Shown here in pieces: positions 22,241 to 33,433 of a DNA stretch of 64,000 nt. Made by a program: the position numbers and the translations under genes. Position 1 is the stretch's first letter; each line of letters starts with the position of its first letter. The notes below the pieces were generated by a model, which was not told the origin of the DNA, did not search any database, and saw nothing but the letters and a program-made list of their open reading frames with translations. Source of the DNA: Neoceratodus forsteri (lineage: Eukaryota; Chordata; Ceratodontiformes; Ceratodontidae); assembly GCA_016271365.2 (NCBI GenBank), contig JADMNL010000022.1, positions 223,424,501 through 223,488,500 on the forward strand, given 5' to 3'.

Positions 22241-22805
22241 AAGTTCCTGATTAGACCCATCTGTGTGTTTATTAGAATTTAGCAAGTTAAGCATAGGTTA
22301 AGCTTTTAAATAGTAATATACCATATAGATCTTGTCTTCTTAATCCTGTATGCAACCCAATTTGGGATATAAAGGGGAGGGGCAGATGAGTTAGGTAGAA
22401 GCAATGGTGTAGGTGTAGGAAGGGTGAGTGGGGTGATGGTATGACATATCTCTTTGGTATCTCAGCACCACTTACCTGCAGGTATTGGTAGATATCTGAA
22501 AGTCTACTGAAGTGGGCTTGATATGTCTGACCACCCCCCCCCAAAAAAAGAACAATGAATGAATTACAGTGGTTCCTTGTGCCGAGCAGCTTACATTTCA
22601 AGATGTAGTCTCTCATTCCAAATGAATGGAACAATGTTCTGCATGTACAGCCAGTACAGTGTTCCATTAATTTTTGACTCTATGGATGAACAGCGTTTTG
22701 GTATGGTGGGATTTTTAATGAGAACAACATTCCACCATACACTATATACCAATATACCCCATCATATTAAAAAGCACCACATTTTCCTCAGTTAATGCTC
22801 CGAGA
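22241..22805. other. LINE 3' UTR and unassigned sequence
   Basis: AT-rich 3' flank of the L1/Tx1 element, then sequence without a supported gene. It includes a C8A7 junction near 22535 and the inverted repeat at 22701-22740. Confidence 0.4.
22701..22740. repeat. Inverted repeat GTATGGTGGGA / TTCCACCATAC
   Basis: Eleven-base arms with one mismatch. The right arm and its continuation (ACACTATATACC) resemble TTCTACCATACATTATATA in the Crypton-like element at 48.3-50.8 kb, so this may be a remnant of a related terminus. Confidence 0.5.
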
Positions 22806-23189
22806 GTGTTCACAATGAAGCCATTTTTCAGTTGCAACATGGAAAATATGATCTATTTGACTACTTGCACCTGTGGTGCTTTTTATATTGGTAAAACTAC
22901 ATGCCAATTTCAAACTAGGATAGGGGAACACATGCATAGCATACTGAAAAGAGATGATTGGAGTGCTCTTTCCATGTATTGTATTAAGCACAGGAATGAT
23001 AACAGGAAGCATGAATTTAAATTTTGTGGCATTGAAACAGTGAGGTTGGGACCCTGTGGGGGTAGTATGAATGACCTCCTACTGGACAAGGAGGCATATT
23101 GGATTTTTATATTTGGGGGCCTGCAACCACCTGGACTAAATGATAAATCAGATGTGATGCCTTTGGTTAATAAGAGGAGAAAAAAATAA
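22806..23189 (+). pseudogene. Penelope-like element, GIY-YIG endonuclease domain
   Basis: The frame reads NMENMIYLTTCTCGAFYIGKT, QFQTRIGEHMHSILK and LLLDKEAYWIFIFGGL, ending PPGLNDKSDVMPL. That is the GIY-YIG nuclease of Penelope-like retroelements: IYL-x-x-C-x-CG-x-x-YIGKT, catalytic Arg in RIGEH and the late Glu in DKEAYW, plus the usual terminal GLN. The double Cys before YIGKT fits the Neptune type known from amphibians and fish. The reverse transcriptase that should precede it is missing, so the element is 5' truncated. This frame itself has no stop until 23187, a good state of preservation. Confidence 0.85.
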
Positions 23190-24060
23190 AGATTAAAATA
23201 AGGATATGTTAAGAAATGTGGTAAAAGTAAGCACTGGAACTACTGCTATGAACAGAAAGGCAATATTTTAAATGAGAGATTTCTAAAATATTTTTCTTTT
23301 TTCTCTTTTCTTCCCCCTAGATGGTGCTGATAATGTGTAAGATCCAGTCCTTGAATAGTTGTAAACTTTACTATAGAAGGAAAATGGAATCCTGACACAC
23401 AAGTAAAGTTAATTAACTCGTTTTAGCAATTCATGTAGAATTAATGAAGTAATGAAACAGGTAAAGGTATGGTTAAATGATTTTCATAAGAACCATATGT
23501 AGGTAAATATAGTAATTTTCCTAGAAACTCGGTGGTAGTGTCAGTATTAAGGAAATTAATGTTTCTGTATTGTTCCCATAATATGTTGGAAATATGATTA
23601 TTTTAAATATGTTTTAGTTGGTCTTTTATTGAATTGATTTTGGGCTAACAGACCCTTTTTTCTAGGTCCTACTGATGTAGATCTAGTAAGAGCCTTCATT
23701 TTGGCAATTATAGATAAGCCTGTTTTGTAAGGAATAAGAGGACCTATGATGGCTTACTTTCCGATTTTTTAATCCATGGACTAATTGCCCTATGTTCCAA
23801 TAAGCAGAAAACTAAATACTGAATTTTATGAGATACCTAGAAGGTTATAATGAATGCAAATGCATAGATAGGGATGTATGTATGTATAAGTGTTGCAATT
23901 GATATAATGGTGTATGGTCACTTTAAATTGTGTGTTATTTAAGACCAGTGGATGTGAGGTGCATCATCCTCTGGATGACACCCGACTAGTGTGAAACTGG
24001 TCAAGGTTGTGTATCTGTACTGCAGGGCGGCTTCATATTGTATTGTTGCTGTGATTAAAT
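23190..24060 (+). mobile_element. Penelope-like element 3' region
   Basis: AT-rich sequence after the GIY-YIG frame up to the end of the hammerhead-like segment. No other coding frame. Its assignment rests on position and on the ribozyme-like fold at 23943-24002. Confidence 0.45.
23943..24002 (+). ncRNA. Degenerate hammerhead-ribozyme-like fold
   Basis: GACCAG (23943-23948) can pair with CTGGTC (23997-24002) as stem III, GATG with CATC as stem I, and CAC with GTG as stem II, around CTGGATGA (23971-23978) and GAAA (23993-23996). Hammerhead motifs are known in Penelope-like elements. The core differs from CTGATGA by an extra G and the cleavage position reads TG where TH is required, so self-cleavage is unlikely. 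Confidence 0.5.
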
Positions 24061-24135
24061 TTTTCACTAAGATTACTTCTGGTGCCTGCCTTTTTACTTG
24101 CTTCTGTGAAAGGAACCTTTGTACCAGTAAGCCAT

Positions 24136-24160
24136 GAAAGAAAGAAAGAAATAAAGAAAG
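24136..24160 (+). repeat. (GAAA)n microsatellite
   Basis: Impure run of GAAA tetranucleotides. Confidence 0.85.
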
Positions 24161-25036
24161 GCACTGTTGTATTGAACCTGCTTGTGTCTAGCCATTGTAA
24201 AAGGCTTTTGAATTGTTGCTTTGTACTTACTGAAGGAGAGAATGACAACTATTACAAATAGCATCTTCATTTGGCCAACATATATAATCTTTTACAGCAT
24301 ATAAAATATTTTGTAAAATAGGTATATTAAAACCTTAAATAGGTGTGTCCAAGAACAGTTGTAAAATTTATATTAGGGCTGGCCAACCAACTTCTCATAA
24401 AGTATGACTAACAGCCATGCTTTTTGGATGATGAGTGACTGCCTCATGAACCAAAAGATAACGTACAAACAGTACTTTATACCCCAACAAACACCCCAAC
24501 ACATGCAATTAACAGCGACTTTTACAGTCCTGTCTGCAGTATTTAGAAGATAACATTTGTAACTGTTTGCCTACATATTGTCATTTTCCTTTTCTTAAGT
24601 CATCTATTCTACTATAAACAAGGCCACTGATTTAAGGTGATTAAAACAATGAAATTCCATTTTCAAGACTTAAAATTCCATAAATTGCACTGGTGATTGT
24701 TACTCTAATTTCCAGATTTTACTGGGATTCTGCTGTCATTCTTTTAGTATTTGTATAAATAATCAGAATAAAAGAAGGCTTAATATACAGAGCATTACAT
24801 AAAGCAAACTGAACATAGTAGAGGAAACAATTATAAGAAAAATGCAAGTTTTGCAGATTTACTGATCTGGTACAAAATGCCAAATTCCATGAAATCTTTG
24901 TTTTTAACGGTGTTCAGGCACCCCAAATTCTGGAATTTTACCTAGTTTTCCAGTAAAAACCACAAACCAGTGGCCTTGACTATAAAGAATGAATGTAAAT
25001 ACCAGTGTTGGACTGGCCCGCCTGGATACCTGAAAA
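24161..25036. other. AT-rich stretch without recognisable features
   Basis: No gene, repeat array or element end found. A phrase GTTGGACTGGCCCGCCTGG at about 25004 resembles one at 19029 and may belong to an old dispersed repeat. Confidence 0.4.
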
Positions 25037-25721
25037 TTTAGAAACATAGAAACAGAATATGATGGCAGATAAGGACCAACCTATTCTGCTCATTTCTCTA
25101 CTTGGTTTGGCAATCCCTACCTTTATTGGACTACCATTCCCCCACTCTGCTCCTCAGCAGAGTGCCCTTATGCTTTTCCCATGCACTTTTGAACCCCTGT
25201 ACTGTTTTCACTTCCACCACTTCTGCCAGAAGGCTGTTCCATGGATCCTCCACCCTCTCTGTCAAAAAATACTTCCTATCATTCCCGCTAAGCCTCCCTC
25301 CCTCAAGCCTCATGTTATGTCCACTTGTCCTTGTGCACTTCCTTTTATGAAATATGGTTCCCTCCTGTACCCTGTTTATTCCTCTAAGGTATTTGAAAGT
25401 CTTTATCATATCCCCTCTCTCCCTTCTGTCTTCCAGTGAATAGATGTTAAGTTCCATGAGCCTTTCCTCATAAGGCTTCTGGTGCAGCCCATGTATCATT
25501 TTTGTTGCTTTTCTCTGGACTGCTTCCATTTTGTCTATGTCCTTCCTGAGATGCAGTCTCCAGAATTGGACACAGTATCTCAGATGAGGCGTCACCAGTG
25601 ATCTATACAGTGGCATCACCATTTCACTCCTCCTACAGGTTATGTCCCTTCCTATGCACCTCAGCATTCTGTTTGCTTTCCAAACTGCTTTTTCACATTG
25701 TTTGGACAAGTTCAGGTCATC
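25037..25721 (-). pseudogene. CR1 LINE, reverse strand (CR1 copy 3), 3' part
   Basis: The reverse-strand frame 25131-25730 is intact: MISDDLNLSKQCEKAVWKAN, CRRSEMVMPLYRSLVTPHLR, QRKATKMIHGLHQKPYEERL, DRRERGDMIKTFKYLRGINR and the RT tail WEKHKGTLLRS. The 3' end is the CR1 octamer region (TTTCTATGTTTCTA on the reverse strand, about 25040-25055). Upstream, the same frame continues at 27452 after an L2-like insertion. Of the CR1 copies here, this one has the best kept C-terminal domain. Confidence 0.92.
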
Positions 25722-25750
25722 AGATATCAATCAATCAATCAATCAATCAA
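25722..25750 (-). repeat. (ATTG)n 3' tail of the L2-like LINE
   Basis: Six CAAT units on the forward strand, read as the tetranucleotide tail of the LINE on the reverse strand. Confidence 0.9.
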
Positions 25751-27451
25751 AATCTTTATTTATCCAGGTGGGCACCATTGAGCAAGGTTCATTTGCAAGG
25801 CGGACCTGGTCATGAATACATCAAAGAACAGTACAGAAGCAGGTATACAAAAAGCAATAATATACAAGGAAGAAAAAGTATATACAGTGTATACAGTACA
25901 GTACAAGGTTGAAATAAATAAAAAAAACAGCATTATTTTACAACTGAAGAAGTCAGCAGATGTACAATCAACCATAGGCATACAGGGGTTATAAGCAGAG
26001 ATCTTCTGAGTGAGGTAGCCGGCAACTACACATATGGGGGAAGGAGGCCGTGTATGGGGTGGCAGGTTAGAGAGGTAAAGAAGAGGAGGGATATATTACC
26101 AATGACTGGGGGGAAAAACTGACCTAAAACCACAGAAAGTGACAATGGCTGTTGTGTACTTGTTTATTATGATAATGACGGAGGAGGGTAGATAATTGGG
26201 ACACTACTATGGATGGGGTGGGACTTTAGCCAGGCTGGGGTGGACAGGGAAGGGTGGGTGCAGTAGGAAGAGTTAATAGAGAAAGAGTGAGAGCCAGGGG
26301 TAGACACATGGCAAGCATCAGGATGGAAAGGGGGAGTTGAGGAATTAGTGGGCTAGCGGTGAGGAAAACATTTGCAAGGTGCTTTCATGTAGCGATCATA
26401 GAGTGCCTTGAAGATATTCAGGCTAACAGGGCAGCTCAGCTTCAAGTTCCTTTGTCAACTGTTCCACAATGTGAGTAAAGAGGAGCTCAGAGCAGCTTTG
26501 CCAAAATGAGTTTTGACCCTTGGAACTTGGAGGGCAATTAGGGAATAGCACCTTAGAGCGTAGGTGCCTAACACACTCTGGGGAATACAATCTGAGGCAT
26601 ATGAGGGGAACTTGTTGGTCACTGCTCTGAAGGTCCATAGGGCAGTGATTCTATTCCATCTATAGTGAAGGGAAGTCCAGCCTAATGATGAGTACAAGGA
26701 GCAGTTTTGTGTGGAAAGTGGAAGACCAGTAATGAACCTGATAGCTCTGTGGTAGAGGGTGTCCAACTTAGCCAGTGCAGAGGCAGTGCAGTGGCTGTAG
26801 AGCAGGTCCGCGTAATCTATTAAAGATAGGAAGGTAGCCTGAACCAGTTTAATCTTGGCCTCCTTTGTGAGCAGGTGGTTAATTCTGTAGAATAGTCCTA
26901 ATCTTTGCCTTAGTTTCTTCTGTAGTTCTTCGAGATGGTCAGCGAAGGAAAGTTTATGATCGAGCCAAACTCCTAGATATTTGAATTTAGCTATATACTC
27001 TAGTGATTCTCCAAGAACTGTGGTAATTTGTGGGATAGCTACCCCCCAGCAGGAATTGCCACATGCAAGGAGGGGGAGAAGAGCATGGCTTTTGTCTTTT
27101 TCGCATTGAGCAAAAGCTTTTTGTTTATGAGCTGGTATTGTAGAAGGTTAAATTCAGCTTGGAGGTCTTCACAGGCTGTTTCCGGCGTGGGACGACTCAA
27201 GTACAGTACAGTGTCATCCGCGAATAAGTGGATGTTGGCTTTTTTGATGGGATCATTGATGTTGTTAATGTAGACTGCAAAGAGGAGGGGGCCAAGGATA
27301 CAGCCCTAGGGCATGCCCCTCAGCATAGGTTTTAATGGAGAAAGATCACCTTTAGCTTTAACCTGCTGTTCCTGTTCTCCAAGGTAGTCTGCAAACCAGC
27401 ACATAGATTTATGGTCCAGGCTTAAGGTGCTTAGGGAGAAAAGAAGCAGAT
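25722..27451 (-). mobile_element. L2-like LINE inserted into CR1 copy 3
   Basis: Reverse-strand LINE fragment, 5' truncated in the RT. It shows LDHKSMCWFADYLG, KPMLRGMP-stop-GCILGPLLFAVYINNI, an intact LFADDTVLY (about 27200-27235), LLNAKKTKAMLFSP and the C-terminal LYHRAIRFITGLPLSTQ...LGWTSLHYR...VPRVKTHFGKAALSS (26455-26766). The 3' end reads CCTGGATAAATAAAGATTTTG followed by (ATTG)n, like the L2 ends of fish and amphibians. CAGATA at 25716-25721 and about 27446-27451 is a short target duplication. The clean CR1 frame on both sides confirms the limits. Confidence 0.88.
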
Positions 27452-28240
27452 AACCCCCAGGTCTCTCTCCTGACTTGTAGTGGCTAGAACTTGTCCCCCC
27501 ATCCGTTATTTCTCTCTTGGATGTCTGTGTCCCAGGTGCACGACCTTGCACATCTTAGAGCTGAAACCCAACTGCCATACCCTTGACCATTCCTCAAGTA
27601 GTTCTAGATTGTTTCTCATTTTTTCGAGCCCCTCGTGTATGTTGACCCTGTTGCAGATCTTGGTGTCATCTGTGAACAGGCATTCTTTCCCCTTCAGCCT
27701 TTCTGCAATGCCACTGATGAAGATAATGAATGCATAGCACCGATCCCTGTGGTACCCCACTGGTCACCTCCCTCTCTTTGGATTTTATGCCATTTACTAT
27801 CACCCTCTGGGTACTGCCTTTTAGCCAATTTCCAACCCATTTGACCATGTTAGAGCCCACACCCAGATTACCTAATTTGTTAAGTAACCTTCCATGTGTA
27901 ACAGTGTTGAAAGCTTTGCTGAAATCCAGGTAGGCCACATCCACCACCCGTCTCTGATCCACTGCCCTGCTCACCCAGTCAAAGAAATCAATAAGATTAG
28001 CCTGACAGGACCTTCCCTCAGTGAATCCATGGTGCCTTGGGTCTTTTGCACTGCTTGACTCTAGGAACTTCACTACCACCTCCTTAAGCAGGGACTCCAT
28101 CAGCTTCCCCACCACCGATATCAGGCTTACAGGTGTGTAATTGCCTGCCTCCTCCCTACTTTCATGCTTGTATAGGTGAACCACTTCTGCTCTCTTCCAG
28201 TCCCCAGGTGCCCACCATGACCCCCCCACACACACACGCT
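27452..28240 (-). pseudogene. CR1 LINE, reverse strand (CR1 copy 3), 5' part
   Basis: Reverse-strand frame from 28235: GDWKRAEVVHLYKHESREEA, NYTPVSLISVVGKLMESLLK, GFTEGRSCQANLIDFFDWVS, VAYLDFSKAFNTVTHGRLL, SKEREVTSGVPQGSVL, then a shift and LFTDDTKICNRVN (FADDT changed to FTDDT), WQLGFSSKMCKVVHLGHRHP and ATTSQERDLGV, which joins ISDDLNLSKQC at 25721. It is 5' truncated near 28240 by PQDW/GDWKR-level RT; no endonuclease. Confidence 0.9.
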
Positions 28241-28805
28241 TGGCTTCTTACCCACCTTCCAAACCCTGAAAAAGTGCATGGGATGTTCTGACCACTGCAG
28301 GAAAAATATAAAGTGTAAAACTAGAGAATGTGTATCAAATGAAGTATAAAGCTGATATGAATAATGTGGTGAGCTATGACACTGCCAGTCATATGTACAG
28401 ATATATGGTGTTATTTTCCGTTATATTTTGTGTATGTTTAAAATGCCACAAGGAAAATGGATGAAAGGGTCATACAGAGGAGAGACTGGATTTCTTTTAA
28501 AATGTTTGACCTTCTTCAAACCTAAGAGGAACCAGTTTGCTTGCCAAGAAGCTGACAGTTATGTGTCAAAGGTTTGGGGGTAGCTGATCAAAGGGTATTT
28601 CCCTGGTTAACTAACTGAGGGAAACAGAGGTAAATAAAATGTTTAGGAGATAGCCTTTCTCAGTTCAAATGCAGGATGCTTTTGTCTCAGGAAACTGCCA
28701 TGGTATTTTGCCTTTGATGAAATGAAAGGAAAGGACAGAAATATCCATTCTGACAGGCTATTGCAAAAATTCTCTTACAGGTGTCATAATTGTCAGGGAA
28801 GTATG
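28241..28805. other. Unassigned sequence between two CR1 copies
   Basis: A short (CA)n run at 28229-28238, then AT-rich sequence with no supported gene or repeat. Confidence 0.4.
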
Positions 28806-30597
28806 ACATACGAACATACAAAAATGCCAGCATAAACAAGCCTCACGGTCTATCGAGTCTGCTCGACTGTGCAGCTAGCCCCTCAGTTTGCAGCTGCCCT
28901 ACCCACCTTTCCCCTTTTCATAATTACCTCCCCCTCTCACTCTGTCCCATCCCCTCTTGAAATTGTCCATCGTACTACAAACTACTACCTCCTCAGGCAG
29001 AGTATTTCACTTATCCACCATCCTCTCTGTGAAATAATGTCTCCTGACTTCCCTCCTGAATCTTCCCCCTCCAGTCTCAGTTGGTGCCCCCTTATGACCC
29101 TCCCCCTTCCAATCTGGAAAAATCCTTTCTGTACTAGTCTTGTCAATCCCCTTTAAGTAGTTAAAGGTTTTCATCATGTTCCCCCATCCCCCCTCTCCTC
29201 CAAGGGATACATGTTCAGCTCACACAGCCTCTCCTCATAGGAGTATCTGTCTAATCACTGGATCATCTTTGTCACCCTCCACTGTACACCCTCCAACAAT
29301 CTGATATCCTTCCTCAGGTATGGGTGCCAGTATCGCATGCAGTATTCCAGGTGCAGCATGACCAGCAGCCTGTATAGGGGCAGTATCACCTCCCTGTTTC
29401 TGGAGGATATTCCCCTCACTATGCACCCTAGCATCCTGTTGGTTTTTGCTGCTGCTTTCCGGCACTGTGCTGTGTTGTTCATACTCCCTGTTATAAGCAC
29501 CCCTAGATCCTTTTCCTTCTTTGTGCATTCCAGCTGTACCCCCCAGGTGGTAGCTCCTGCCCTGGTTATTAATCCCAAAGTGCAATACCTTGCACTTTTT
29601 GGTGTTAAACTCCAACTGCCATGCATCTGATCACTCCTGTAGTTTGGTCAGATCCTTCTGCAGCCCCCTGCAGCCTTCGATGCCATCTACCACTGCTCCC
29701 ATCTTTGTGTCATCTGTGAACAGACTGACCTTACTCTGGACCCCATAGGAGATATCTGCTATGAATATCTCAAACAACACCGGTCCCAGTACAGATCCCT
29801 GTGGCACCCTGCTCATCACATCCCTTGGAGACGAGAGTTCCCCACTCAACACCACCCTTTGCTGCCTTTTCTTCAGTCAATTGGTGATCCAATTAACCAT
29901 CTTTGCTCCCAATCTATATATATAAAAGCTTCCCCCCCCAATCTCCTATGTGGCATGGAATCAAAGGCCTTGCTGAAATCCAAATACAGAACATCCACCT
30001 TATGGCCTTTGTCAGGTTCCCTTGTCACATCAGTTGTAGTACTCAATCAGGCTTGTCTGGCAGGATCTGCCCGAAATGAACCCATGCTGCTGACCATCCT
30101 GCAGACCACTGTTCTCAAGATGATCATCTGCCTCTCCTTTAGGATTGTCTCCATGAGTTTTCCCCCAATTGATGTGAGACTCACTGGTATGTAGTTGCCT
30201 GGTTCATTCTTGGGACCACTTTTGTGTATGGGCACCACATGAGCCATCCTCCAGTCCTGTGGTGCATGGCCTGTGTCCAAGGAGGTACTGAACAGGTCAG
30301 CCAGTGGTCCTGCCAGAATTTCCACTAGTTTCTTGAGTACCCTCTGGTGAATGCCATCTTGACCCAGTGCCTTATCGACCCACAGTGCTCTTAATTTTTT
30401 CAGCACCCTATCCTCAGTAATCCCTATATCAGTCACCCCCTGCCCACTCCTCCTCTCCCAGGAGGTGTCTGCCCCCCTTTTCTTTCATGAACACAGACCA
30501 GAAGTAATCCTTGAGTGCCTCTGCCTGGTCCACCCCCTTTTCCACCCAGCCATTGTCCTTTCTAATCCATATGATCTGAGCCTTGTTTTTCCATTTT
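28806..30597 (-). pseudogene. CR1 LINE, reverse strand (CR1 copy 4)
   Basis: Same subfamily as CR1 copy 1. Reverse-strand order: LRALWVDKALGQDGIHQRVL, KKLVEILAGPLADLFSTSLD, PQDWRMAHVVPIHKSGPKNE, SIGGKLMETILKERQ (30047-30436); a shifted A box; DVMSRVPQGSVLGPVLFEIF and VSLFTDDTKMGAVVDG (29631-29855); then TKKEKDLGVLITGSMNNT and LLPLYRLLVMLHLEYCMRYW (29255-29626). The catalytic motif is FTDDT. The 3' end has GTATGTTCGTATGT on the reverse strand, an octamer variant unlike that of CR1 copy 2. Frameshifts make it inactive. Confidence 0.9.
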
Positions 30598-31620
30598 TTG
30601 CCAATGTATCACATCACAAGGTAGTCAGAAAATTGTGCTGTTGGGAAAGTGCAAGAGTGACATCTACTGGCCTGAAAATTAGGACAGACCAGGGCTTTTG
30701 ACACTATATAAAGAGGTTAAAAACTAGGGACTCTCTCTCATTTTGCTGAACATCTTCAAGGGACACTCCTTTCCTGACACACAAGAAGCAAGACCGCTAT
30801 CAAAGGAAACTGAAACTTTCATTTACTTTTCTTGGACTTCAACCCACTACAAACTTAAGGTAGAACATAGCTAACAGTTTTAAGGCATTTTTTCTGTATG
30901 TACATGTCCACTTTTTATTTGTGTTATTCTGTGACCAAATTGATCAAACCTTTGTGTTGTAATGTATGATAATTATTTAATTATTTAGTAAATAATTTTT
31001 TTTTTGTTTAAGAAATCTGCCTGAGTGAGATTTCTATATTGCATCGTGTGTAATAGTGGGATGTTTCAGTAATAATCTGTGACTAAACTGTTATTGTTAA
31101 AGGGTGCCATCATAAGATACCAAATCAAACAGGTCTGAAAAGGGAAAGTCTAGATAAAGATAGAGGGAATACCAAAGTCTCAAAGAAGGGTCTGTGAGGA
31201 TTTGAACCAGGTTATTGCATGCCTTGTGGGAGAAGGCAGAATCAGAGTTACATTGCTACCCCGAACAGATTGTAATACCTAGATCTTCCCTCTTTGTGTA
31301 ACAACCATGAAGGGTTCATATTTGGTTACAAGACCCAAGACTAGTATTGTACCCTGATCCAGAGAAAAGAGGGCACCCTGGGACTTTGTGTTGTGACTTC
31401 AGCAAGCACTGTAGAAGGACACGAAGAGGAACTCCTCTGTTTCACCCTCCCTGTCATGGATTGAACTTAGGGGTGGGCACTGTGAGCTCAGTGGACCTGA
31501 CCCCGGTTCATGACAAATACAACTCCTCCCTGGGCCCCTTTATGTAGTTTCCAGGTGGGACCCCAGTCCAAATTTCCAGGTGGGCTCCCTGCATCTCAGT
31601 TCAAAACTGGTAAATAAGCA
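30598..31620 (+). other. Possible LTR-like sequence with TATA box
   Basis: CTATATAAAGAGG at about 30704 followed by a leader-like stretch resembles an LTR promoter, and T-rich, AATAAT-type sequence follows. I could not find both ends or a target duplication, and no retroviral protein is next to it. Two FCCAGGTGGG-like phrases lie at 31550-31590 (TTTCCAGGTGGG). Treat as unproven. Confidence 0.25.
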
Positions 31621-32423
31621 CCTCACCTGAGGGAAATGACATGCATCAAGTGTTTACTTAAAATAGATGCTGCAATCTGGGCACATGAAACTGGACAAAG
31701 ATGAAACAACACCATGCACTCATTTTGTTCAGGAAGCAGAAAGGGTGGCAAAGGCAGGTGTCTCTGAAGGACTGAAATGATACCTCTGACATTTGCAATC
31801 TGTATCAAATAGTATCCAGTATTAAGGACTGAAATAAAATTATGAATTTATATAAAATAATCTAAATCATACATACATATGGGCTAAGTTTTTGAGGAAA
31901 CTGATGACAAATATTTGTTGATAACTGATGAACCATCATTGGAACAAAGGTGGGGTGACTTAAAATCTGAGAGCAGCAGAATTCCAAGACAGAAGGTGCC
32001 AGAAATTGTATCATGGAGGCTGTTTTATCTTGCAAAGGAGTTTCTACAGTATATTATTAGAGGTCATAAAATGTTGGGCAAATGAGCTGGATGAATGAGC
32101 CATTATCAGGAAATAGTGAAAGACAAATGAAGTCATTGAATAATAAAGCAACCAGTCGCTGTACTCTGGATGTATTGAAGCAGTAGCATTTGTTAGTAAA
32201 TCTATATTTTATTTATAGAAATAGGACTAGTCTTCCAAAAATAGCAAGAGTCACATGTTTCTTTTTGTTTTCCTTCATTCCAGAACAAAGATGTGGAAAA
32301 TTAGATTTAGAAGTTCCCACTCCCCTCACATGCCTGTCTTGAAAAAAAAAAAGAAAATCAATCAGTTTATATCTTGGTACAGTGTTGTGCTGCTACCATC
32401 ATAAACATGTGGTAGTAACATCT
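31621..32423. other. AT-rich stretch without recognisable features
   Basis: No coding frame, array or element end recognised on either strand. Confidence 0.4.
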
Positions 32424-32702
32424 ATGATATTTTTTATTTATTTTATTTTAATCTCGGATTAACAGCATTTGAGCTGGGATCTCATTTACAGAGGTTCCAC
32501 ATCAGCTTGTACAGTACAGACACAGAAGTACAGTACACACAACATCCATCAGTAGAGAGCTACTGTAAGTACAATCAGGCGTTCAAAAAATTACAATGGT
32601 TACATTACAATACAGAGCAGTTGATCAAGAGAGGGATCAAGAGAGGGAAATAGAGAGAATAAGTTGGAGCAGAGCTCTGTGAATCAGGGATTGAACCCAT
32701 TG

Positions 32703-33175
32703 TCATTTGGGGGTGGGAAGAGGATGAGGGGGGTGTTGTGAAGGGAAGTAGAGGTGAGGGAGGTTAGCTTGGGTATAGAGGGTAATGAGTAGGGAGTGGA
32801 GTATAGCAAGAAGGAGGGGATGATAGTAAAGAGGATGTAATGAAGGAGGCAGAGGTGAGGGAGGGAAGCTAGGGTATGGGGTAAGAGAGAGTGGGTGTTG
32901 CAGGGAGAGAGGGGGATAATAGGACAGTGGGCATGATGGGGTGGGAAAAAGAGAGAAGAGAGAAGAGGGGTGGCTTAGTTGGGAATGTAATAAAGGAAGA
33001 TGGCATAGGAGTGGTAGTAAAAGAGGAGTGAAATTGGTTGTTGTGGGGGAGAATAGGGGAGAAGGGGTGGAGGGAGTGCTTGTAGGGCAGAGGTTTTCTT
33101 GTAGGGAGTAAGTGCAGGCATTGTATGAGTAGATCATGGTCACAAGGGGGTGTTATAATGCACAGGAACATTTCT
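32703..33175 (+). repeat. Purine-rich low-complexity tract, about 470 bp
   Basis: The forward strand is mostly G and A (GGGAGGA, GAGAGAAGAG patterns) with few pyrimidines. The reverse-strand open frames over it (Pro, Ser, Thr, Leu, His only) are composition artefacts. It lies between the L2-like C-terminal domain and the 3' tail. Confidence 0.8.
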
Positions 33176-33433
33176 TTAGTCCTGAGAGGTAGGAGCAGAG
33201 GTTGGCCTAAAATGGCCCTAGTTTGGCCTCAACAAGTATGTTCTTAGAGAGTTAAGCAGATGTGGGGTATGGAATTCAAAGGAATGCTGGCCTTACATTG
33301 TACAATGAAAAGGTACCTTAAAGTGGCTCAGTTGTGTGCCGCTGGTTAGTCTAGTTGGGGCAGCAGGGCAGACCGTGAACTGAATCCTGGTAGGGGTCAG
33401 GCCCAGGAAAGCCTGTTTTGTTAAGAGACTGAT

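Noticed and set aside
22287..22667. 126-codon reverse-strand frame upstream of the GIY-YIG domain
   Set aside because: Low-complexity start (C run) and no similarity to the Penelope reverse transcriptase; on the wrong strand.
30598..31620. Complete LTR retrotransposon
   Set aside because: A TATA-like site exists but there is no defined end, target duplication or protein; kept only as a low-confidence note.
32703..33143. 146-codon Pro/Ser/Leu-rich reverse-strand frame
   Set aside because: Product of the purine-rich tract; composition alone explains the lack of stops.
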